From assembly GCA_035906575.1 (NCBI GenBank), contig JAMIEW010000051.1, positions 1 through 35,037 of the forward strand: DNA of 35,037 bases, written 5' to 3'. Under the pieces are notes generated by a model. The model did no database searches. It was given only the letters and a program-made list of their open reading frames with translations, and was not told the DNA's origin. Each line of letters starts with the position of its first letter. Within the stretch, counting starts at the first letter, position 1. Source of the DNA: HK-STAS-PATE-2 sp035906575. Lineage in GTDB: Bacteria > Patescibacteriota > Patescibacteriia > 2-12-FULL-60-25. This document shows positions 14,799 to 19,725 of the stretch, one piece after another. The position numbers were made by a program, and so were the translations under genes.

Positions 14799-16124
14799 AT
14801 GTTGCCACCCTACATCCGCATCAAAAACGATGCTTTACCGGATACTCCCGGTGTCTATCTCATGAAAGATGCTCGTGGGAAGATTTTGTATGTGGGAAAG
14901 GCGGTGAATTTGAAGCGTCGTGTCAATCAGCACTTTGAACGTCCGCATGGACCGTTTATCGAAGAGATGACGCCACTCGTGCGTGAGATTGATTATGTCG
15001 AAAAGAAAACGGCGATTGAAGCGCTGATTCTTGAAGCGAATCTCATCAAATTACATTGGCCAAAATATAATGTGCTGCTCAAAGATAATAAGAGCTTCAT
15101 GTATTTGGTCATTACGGATGAAGAGTATCCGCGCCCTCTCTTAAAACGCGCGACGGATTTGCTTCCTGAAGAAGAAAAAACGTCACTCGCGATTTTTGGG
15201 CCGTATCTCTCAGCACGCTCGTTGCGCGTGGCTTTGGACTTGGTACGAAAAGTCTTTCCATGGTCAACGTGTCTTCCGCCTAAACCCCCTTCCACAAATG
15301 TGGGAAGGGGGCAGGGGGTAGGGGGTGCCAAGGCCTGTTTTGATTATCAAATCGGCCGTTGCCCGGGTGTTTGTGTTGGCAAGGTTGATGCAAAAACCTA
15401 TAAGCAGGGGATTCGTCATTTGATGAAGTTTTTTGAAGGCAAAAAAGAAGAGATTGTGAAGGCGATGACAAAAGAGATGGAGAAGTTGGCAAAGGCAGAG
15501 CGTTTTGAAGAAGCGGCAAAGATTCGCAATCAGCTTTTCTCACTCGAACATATCCAAGATATCGCGCTCTTAATGCGAGATGAACCTGAAGCGCGCACCG
15601 TTAAACGCGCTGAAGGCGAGATTGACGTGTATGGCCGCATTGAGGGCTATGATATTTCGCATATTAGCGGTACGTCGCAGGTGGCGAGTATGGTGGTGTT
15701 TCAAAATGGCGCACCGGCAAAAGCGCAGTATCGCAAGTTTAAAATCAAAACCGTTGAAGGCTCTAATGACGTTGGCTCTTTGCAAGAAGTGCTGACGCGT
15801 CGCTTAAAGCATGATGAATGGCCTTTGCCACAGCTTTTTTTGATTGATGGAGGTAAGCCGCAGGTGCATGCGGTTGAAGAAATCATGCGTCAGAATGGTG
15901 TCATAGTACCGGTAGTGGGGATGGCAAAAGGTCCAGAGCGCAAGCGTACCGATCTCATTTGCTCGGATCTCAATCCATCGCTTTGCCAATTGCTTGAGCC
16001 GCATATCGATTTGTTTACCCAGGTTCGTGACGAATCGCATCGTTTTGCCATTACCTTTCATCGCAAAGTAAGAAGTGAGGCATTTGTTGGTAAAAAATCC
16101 CCCGCGAAAAAGAAACGCAAATAA
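14799..16124 (+). CDS. uvrC: Excinuclease ABC subunit C, C-terminally truncated
   Basis: 441 residues from the ATG at 14799, versus about 600 in E. coli. UvrC makes the two incisions of nucleotide excision repair. The GIY-YIG domain (about 10-95) has 'GVYLM', 'ILYVGKAVNLKRRV' and the catalytic Glu of 'ALILEANLIK'. The four-cysteine iron-sulfur motif (C158, C180, C188, C192) is present, with a 20-residue insert (159-178) encoded by a hairpin repeat between the first two cysteines. The UVR domain covers about 205-250. The RNase H-like domain has 'GYDISHISG' and 'LFLIDGGKPQ' (catalytic Asp residues) and 'RDESHRFAITFHRK'. The C-terminal HhH pair is absent, replaced by a Lys-rich tail 'KKSPAKKKRK'. 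The Shine-Dalgarno site comes from the repeat upstream. Confidence 0.94.
   Translation: MLPPYIRIKNDALPDTPGVYLMKDARGKILYVGKAVNLKRRVNQHFERPHGPFIEEMTPLVREIDYVEKKTAIEALILEANLIKLHWPKYNVLLKDNKSFMYLVITDEEYPRPLLKRATDLLPEEEKTSLAIFGPYLSARSLRVALDLVRKVFPWSTCLPPKPPSTNVGRGQGVGGAKACFDYQIGRCPGVCVGKVDAKTYKQGIRHLMKFFEGKKEEIVKAMTKEMEKLAKAERFEEAAKIRNQLFSLEHIQDIALLMRDEPEARTVKRAEGEIDVYGRIEGYDISHISGTSQVASMVVFQNGAPAKAQYRKFKIKTVEGSNDVGSLQEVLTRRLKHDEWPLPQLFLIDGGKPQVHAVEEIMRQNGVIVPVVGMAKGPERKRTDLICSDLNPSLCQLLEPHIDLFTQVRDESHRFAITFHRKVRSEAFVGKKSPAKKKRK
15282..15327 (+). repeat. Hairpin repeat, family B copy 4, inside uvrC
   Basis: Stem CCCCCTTCCACA / TGTGGGAAGGGGG (one bulge) with a 2-nt AA loop, followed by CAGGGGGTAGGGGGTG. 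Its reverse complement closely matches the region at 1223-1268. It is in frame and encodes the Pro/Gly-rich insert of UvrC residues 159-178. Confidence 0.65.
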
Positions 16125-16126
16125 GG

Positions 16127-16132
16127 TATAAT
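16127..16132 (+). promoter_or_regulatory. -10 element TATAAT with leaderless spacing
   Basis: A consensus TATAAT ends exactly 6 nt before the ATG at 16139 and straddles the end of uvrC. The -35 is not evident. Confidence 0.6.
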
Positions 16133-16138
16133 CCGGCC

Positions 16139-17224
16139 ATGCCAGAGTTGTCGCTCTTTGTATGGTGGCTGATTGGAGGTGTCTCCAGCCTCTTTTTGTT
16201 ATTGGCGATTTATCTCTACTTTTTTTCGTATCGTCCGAGAGCCGTTGAAAACTGTGAGATTGTTTCGAATGATGAGCGTAAGACATTACCTGCCGGCAAG
16301 ACGCTCAAAGTCATGACCTGGAACCAAGAATTTTTTGGCGGGCGCAATCACGTGTATTTTTTTGACTTGCCCATGGATAAAGGTAAGCGCATCACGGTTG
16401 AAGAAGCTGAGATGAAGCGTAATCGTGATCATTTGATTAAAGTGGTGAAATCTGAAAGTCCGGATGTTTTGCTTCTACAGGAGGTAGACGAAGGTTCTTC
16501 GCGCACGCGTTATCACGATCAAGAAGGGGAGTTGGCGAAGAAGCTGAAAGATTATCCGTACCGAACGTCGGCCTATTATGTGAAGTCGGCATTTCATCCA
16601 CATCGCCATATTTTGCGGCCATGGAGAATGAAGCTCGTGATTTTTTCGAAGTATTCGATTGACGAGGCAAAGCGTTATCAACTTGCCGTGAAGCCTGCGC
16701 TTTGGATCGTGCGCCTATTCTATCTAAAACGCTGCGTGCTCGAAGCGCGGATCCCGTTAAGCAAAGGCGGTCATCTCTCGGTGATGAATACGCATCTTGA
16801 TGCTTATGCTCAGGGCTCGAATACGATGGCAAAACAAGTGAAGGGCGTTAAGCGATTGCTTGATGAGCGCACCGAGGCAAAGGCTCCATGGGTGCTTGGT
16901 GGGGATTTTAATCTCTTACCTAATGACATGGCGCGCAAGCAACTCACCAAAGATCAGGCCGAGCTCTATAATCCGCATACGGAGTTGTCGTATCTCACGA
17001 AGTCATTTGCGCTTATCCCGACCAAGAGTGAGTTGAGGGGTAAAAAGCGTCGTCGTTGGTTTACGCATTCGCCCAATCGCAAAGACTTGCACAAGCTCGA
17101 TCGTACCTTGGATTATCTTTTCTACTCGCCGTTATTAACCGTGAAGCAACACAAAGTTCGTGCTAAAGATACGCAGGACATTAGTGACCATGTGCCGCTG
17201 ATCGGGGAGTTTAAGCTGAGATAA
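16139..17224 (+). CDS. Membrane-anchored endonuclease/exonuclease/phosphatase (EEP) family protein
   Basis: 361 residues. One N-terminal membrane helix (about 8-30, 'WWLIGGVSSLFLLLAIYLYF') is followed by an EEP-fold domain with its metal and catalytic motifs in order: 'VMTWNQEFF', 'DVLLLQEVD', 'VMNTHLDAY', 'VLGGDFNLLP', 'LDRTLDYLFYS' and 'ISDHVPLIGEF'. The fold includes DNases, sphingomyelinases and inositol phosphatases. With the anchor predicted to place the domain outside, an extracellular nuclease or phospholipase/phosphatase role is likely, but sequence alone does not choose. It follows uvrC by 14 nt but has its own TATAAT, so being next to a repair gene may be incidental. Confidence 0.87.
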   Translation: MPELSLFVWWLIGGVSSLFLLLAIYLYFFSYRPRAVENCEIVSNDERKTLPAGKTLKVMTWNQEFFGGRNHVYFFDLPMDKGKRITVEEAEMKRNRDHLIKVVKSESPDVLLLQEVDEGSSRTRYHDQEGELAKKLKDYPYRTSAYYVKSAFHPHRHILRPWRMKLVIFSKYSIDEAKRYQLAVKPALWIVRLFYLKRCVLEARIPLSKGGHLSVMNTHLDAYAQGSNTMAKQVKGVKRLLDERTEAKAPWVLGGDFNLLPNDMARKQLTKDQAELYNPHTELSYLTKSFALIPTKSELRGKKRRRWFTHSPNRKDLHKLDRTLDYLFYSPLLTVKQHKVRAKDTQDISDHVPLIGEFKLR

Positions 17225-17231
17225 CGGTACG

Positions 17232-17380
17232 GCTTTCTCCGCCTTCGCTGTGCTCGGCACCTCTTTCACTTCGTGAAAAAGGGGATATGGATTTTACAAA
17301 AAAATACATTCAACAAATCCTTAACTCCCTGTCCACGAAGTGGAAAGGGACACCCCAGCGAAGCGCAGGGAGGGTAAAGT
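17232..17380 (+). repeat. REPIN-like element, family A copy 2
   Basis: 149 bp with the same inverted-arm organisation as 14655-14798. The left arm has CTTTCAC-TTC-GTGAAAAAG and the right arm CCAC-GAA-GTGG. The central spacer differs from copy 1, as in REPINs, while the arms are conserved. The last 56 bp (17325-17380) are identical to 25632-25687. It occupies the gap between the EEP gene and mraZ. Confidence 0.8.
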
Positions 17381-17418
17381 GGGTTGGTAGTTATCCCCAA
17401 GAACAAGAACAGAACATA

Positions 17419-17446
17419 AAAACCCGCTAGGACAGCGGGTTTTTTG
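17419..17446 (+). terminator. Rho-independent terminator upstream of mraZ
   Basis: A 10-bp perfect stem AAAACCCGCT / AGCGGGTTTT with a 5-nt loop, followed by TTTTTTG. It insulates the division-cluster promoter from upstream transcription. Confidence 0.88.
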
Positions 17447-17459
17447 TTTATTTGGGTTT

Positions 17460-17513
17460 TTGTACAAAAGGGGCGAAGTGGTATAAAATGGGATCACGTG
17501 GGAAGAAGTGGGA
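17460..17513 (+). promoter_or_regulatory. mraZ promoter with MraZ-box direct repeats
   Basis: -35 TTGTAC (17460-17465), 16-nt spacer, -10 TATAAA (17482-17487). TGGGA units follow at 17489, 17499 and 17509, exactly 10 bp apart. A degenerate TGGTA at 17479 sits in the same phase. MraZ is known to bind TGGG-type direct repeats in its own promoter as a ring oligomer. Here the repeats cover the -10 and start region, consistent with self-repression. Confidence 0.82.
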
Positions 17514-17539
17514 AAACTTCTGAACACGTTACCTACGCC

Positions 17540-17971
17540 ATGTTTATCGGGGAATTTCACCACAGTCTCGATGAAAAAGGCCGTATGTCTATTCCGGCTA
17601 AGTTTCGCGCTGCTCTCGCTGAGGGTGTCGTTGTTACTCGCGGTCTAGATCGCAGTCTCTTTCTCTATCCGAAACAAGAGTGGGAAACCCTCGCGGCTAA
17701 ACTCGCTGCGCTTCCGTTGGGCCAGGCTGATACGCGTGCGTTTGCACGTTTGATGCTTGCTGGTGCCATGGAGGCTGAAGTCGACAAGGCTGGACGCGTG
17801 CTTTTGCCAGAATATCTGCGTACCTATTCAGGGTTGCAGAAAAACGTTGTTGTCGCTGGTTTGTATAATCGTCTCGAAATTTGGGACGAAGATGCTTACG
17901 AAGCCTATGCCCGCCAAACGGAGGACCAAGGCAATGCGATTGCAGAACGTTTAACCAATCTTGGCGTATGA
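17540..17971 (+). CDS. mraZ: Transcriptional regulator MraZ
   Basis: 143 residues from the ATG at 17540. An earlier in-frame start at 17444 would run through the promoter and operator and is rejected. It has two AbrB-like MraZ domains: 'MFIGEFHHSLDEKGRMSIPAK' (trimmed to the diagnostic DEKGR) and a second 'EVDKAGRVLLPEYLR'. These are the two DxxGR signatures that contact TGGG repeats. MraZ represses the dcw division and cell-wall cluster. It is translationally coupled to rsmH through an ATGA overlap. A small oddity is that no Shine-Dalgarno site is seen before the ATG despite a leader of about 45 nt. Confidence 0.95.
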   Translation: MFIGEFHHSLDEKGRMSIPAKFRAALAEGVVVTRGLDRSLFLYPKQEWETLAAKLAALPLGQADTRAFARLMLAGAMEAEVDKAGRVLLPEYLRTYSGLQKNVVVAGLYNRLEIWDEDAYEAYARQTEDQGNAIAERLTNLGV

Positions 17972-18873
17972 GCGCTTCAGTCCATATCGCTGTGATGCTC
18001 GAAGAGACCATGCTTGGCCTCGAACCTCACAATGGCGGTACCTATGTCGACGGGACGCTCGGCGGTGCCACGCATACCCGTGAACTGCTTAAGCTCTCGG
18101 CGCCAAATGGCCGCGTGTACTCGTTCGATGTTGATCCTCAAGCTCTTTCGAGAGCCAAAGAAACGCTTGCCGAATACGGCGATCGTTGGCAGGGGATTGA
18201 TGCGAACTTTCGTACCATGGCTGATAGCTTGCGTGCGATTGGTGTGAACTCGGTTGACGGTATTCTGCTCGATCTCGGTTTCTCCTCTGATGAGATCTCA
18301 GACCCGAAAAAAGGCTTGTCCTTTCAACTCGAGGGACCGCTTGATATGCGCCTTGGTCCAAAGGCGAATGAAGACGGCCTCACCGCCGCAGACATCGTCA
18401 ATACGTGGAAGGTGACCGAGTTAACTGAGATGATCCGCAATTTCGGCGAAGAAAAATTCGCCTTCAGAATCGCTACGGCGATTGCCGACGCGCGCCGCGT
18501 GTCCCGCATCACCCGTACGATCGAACTTGCCGGCATCATCAAGGCCGCGGTCCCCGGACACTACGAACAAGGACGCATTCATCCCGCGACAAGAACCTTT
18601 CAAGCCTTGCGCATGGCGGTAAATGACGAGATCCAATCGCTCAAGCAGGCCATCGAGAGTGCGTATAGCATTCTTGCCCCTAATGGCCGGTTCGCGATCA
18701 TCTCGTTTCACTCCATCGAAGACCGCGTGGTCAAGCTCGCGCTCAAAGACGAAGTGAAATGGACCAACGTGTACAAAAAACCCCTTGTGCCTAGTGACGC
18801 AGAACTTTCTGCCAATCCGCGATCGCGCAGTGCAAAACTTCGCGTCGCCATCAAAAACGAACCTTCTTTATGA
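17968..18873 (+). CDS. rsmH: 16S rRNA (cytosine1402-N4)-methyltransferase
   Basis: 301 residues from the ATG at 17968, overlapping mraZ by 4 nt (ATGA). It carries the RsmH/MraW landmarks 'HIAVMLEETM', SAM-binding 'YVDGTLGGATHTRELL', 'DGILLDLGFSSDEI', 'GPLDMRL', 'RIHPATRTFQALRMAVNDE' and 'FAIISFHSIEDRVVK'. It methylates N4 of C1402 in the ribosomal P site. The length is normal. It is followed by ftsL with another ATGA overlap, so the three genes form one tightly coupled unit. Confidence 0.97.
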   Translation: MSASVHIAVMLEETMLGLEPHNGGTYVDGTLGGATHTRELLKLSAPNGRVYSFDVDPQALSRAKETLAEYGDRWQGIDANFRTMADSLRAIGVNSVDGILLDLGFSSDEISDPKKGLSFQLEGPLDMRLGPKANEDGLTAADIVNTWKVTELTEMIRNFGEEKFAFRIATAIADARRVSRITRTIELAGIIKAAVPGHYEQGRIHPATRTFQALRMAVNDEIQSLKQAIESAYSILAPNGRFAIISFHSIEDRVVKLALKDEVKWTNVYKKPLVPSDAELSANPRSRSAKLRVAIKNEPSL

Positions 18874-19259
18874 CATCGATCACGCCGATTAACCGAGCAC
18901 AGCTCGCGACCTATAGCCTCCGCTCTCCACAGCAGACATTGGGTTTGGCATTGCCCTTGGGCAAACGCCTTGCACATGTCGCTGAGCGATCATGGGTCTA
19001 TTTGTTGATTGGTATTTCGGTTATTGGGATGGTCTCGTATGTGTTTCAGATGAATCATACGGCGACGAAGGGTTTTGCTCTTCGTGACCAAGAATACCGT
19101 CTCGAGCGTTTGCAAATCACCGTCGCTTCGCTTGAAGATCAGGTCGCTCAAAAACGTGCCATTCGCAATATCGAATCCCGTGTCGCTGGCCTTGGTTATG
19201 TTGCCGCTGACCGCATGGAGTTTATCGATGTGAGCCGCGATGGCGTTGCCGTTCGCTAG
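18870..19259 (+). CDS. ftsL: FtsL-like cell-division protein
   Basis: 129 residues. It has a cytosolic N-terminus, one membrane helix (about 44-62, 'VYLLIGISVIGMVSYVF'), then a coiled coil (about 75-110, 'YRLERLQITVASLEDQVAQKR') and a short C-terminal tail, the FtsL/DivIC bitopic plan. Position directly after mraZ-rsmH is the standard ftsL site, and sequence identity to known FtsL is expected to be low. FtsL forms a complex with FtsB/FtsQ and activates septal FtsW-FtsI. No ftsI follows; a hairpin and a new promoter come next. Confidence 0.82.
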   Translation: MTSITPINRAQLATYSLRSPQQTLGLALPLGKRLAHVAERSWVYLLIGISVIGMVSYVFQMNHTATKGFALRDQEYRLERLQITVASLEDQVAQKRAIRNIESRVAGLGYVAADRMEFIDVSRDGVAVR

Positions 19260-19279
19260 ACTTCGAGCATGAGACGATG

Positions 19280-19324
19280 ATATCAATAATCCTCCCTCAT
19301 AGCGTGTAGGGGGGATTGTTGATA
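19280..19324 (+). terminator. Hairpin ending the mraZ-rsmH-ftsL unit
   Basis: A long stem of about 17 bp (ATATCAATAATCCTCCCT / AGGGGGGATTGTTGATAT, with G-U pairs) and a loop of about 10 nt begin 21 nt after the ftsL stop. It lacks a long U tract, and its 3' end overlaps the next gene's -10. It may therefore be a terminator, a bidirectional barrier or a regulatory structure. Confidence 0.65.
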
Positions 19325-19328
19325 TAAT
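19323..19328 (+). promoter_or_regulatory. -10 element TATAAT with leaderless spacing
   Basis: A consensus TATAAT ends 6 nt before the ATG at 19335. It overlaps the last bases of the hairpin, and there is no clear -35. Confidence 0.6.
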
Positions 19329-19334
19329 CGCCGC

Positions 19335-19724
19335 ATGACCATGCCGATCGCCGCATCTTTTTTCATCATCGTGTCAGAATTGTTCGGCGTGGTGCCAAAA
19401 ACGTTTTTTTGGTGGTATTCAGACGGTCTTGCCCGTCTTTTTGATTGGATAAAAGGACGACTTTCATATCGTTGGCGAGCATTGGCTTTTCGTTTTTGGG
19501 CTTCGCATTTATTGCAGCCGATGTACGGTCAAAGTGATTTTGCTGGTCGAGCGATTAGTGTCGTGATGAGATTTCTCGTGTTGATTTGGCGCCTCTTTGT
19601 TTTAGCAGGGTCTCTCTTGCTTTATGCGTTCGTTCTCATGACCTGGTTCTTTTTACCAGCGGCGATTGTTGCGGTGCTTGTACTCAATAGCATGGGTGCG
19701 CTAGGTTTGATCTTTGTGATGTAA
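19335..19724 (+). CDS. Small membrane protein preceding the anchored Clp ATPase
   Basis: 129 residues, strongly hydrophobic and rich in Phe and Trp, with about three to four membrane segments (about 5-22, 80-100, 103-125). No family is recognised. The Clp-like gene starts 1 nt after its stop, so the pair is almost certainly cotranscribed and probably translationally coupled. Both are membrane proteins, which suggests that this protein is a partner or scaffold of the anchored unfoldase; that is inference. The start is fixed by the TATAAT 6 nt upstream; an ATG 6 nt further in is an alternative. Confidence 0.72.
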   Translation: MTMPIAASFFIIVSELFGVVPKTFFWWYSDGLARLFDWIKGRLSYRWRALAFRFWASHLLQPMYGQSDFAGRAISVVMRFLVLIWRLFVLAGSLLLYAFVLMTWFFLPAAIVAVLVLNSMGALGLIFVM

Positions 19725-19725
19725 T

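Noticed and set aside
14799..16124. uvrC as a frameshifted pseudogene
   Set aside because: The frame is continuous, GIY-YIG, UVR and RNase H motifs are intact, and no HhH-coding sequence is found downstream in another frame; truncation looks genuine.
14655..17380. CRISPR array or transposon terminal repeats suggested by repeats around uvrC
   Set aside because: Only two full copies, about 2.4 kb apart, each internally palindromic and in the same orientation; no spacers, no cas genes and no transposase between them.
17391..17399. DnaA-box-like TTATCCCCA upstream of mraZ
   Set aside because: One mismatch to the consensus, solitary, and located between a repeat and a terminator; no further support.
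17444..17539. N-terminally extended MraZ starting at 17444
   Set aside because: The extension translates the terminator tail, promoter and MraZ boxes; the conserved MraZ N-terminus starts at 17540.
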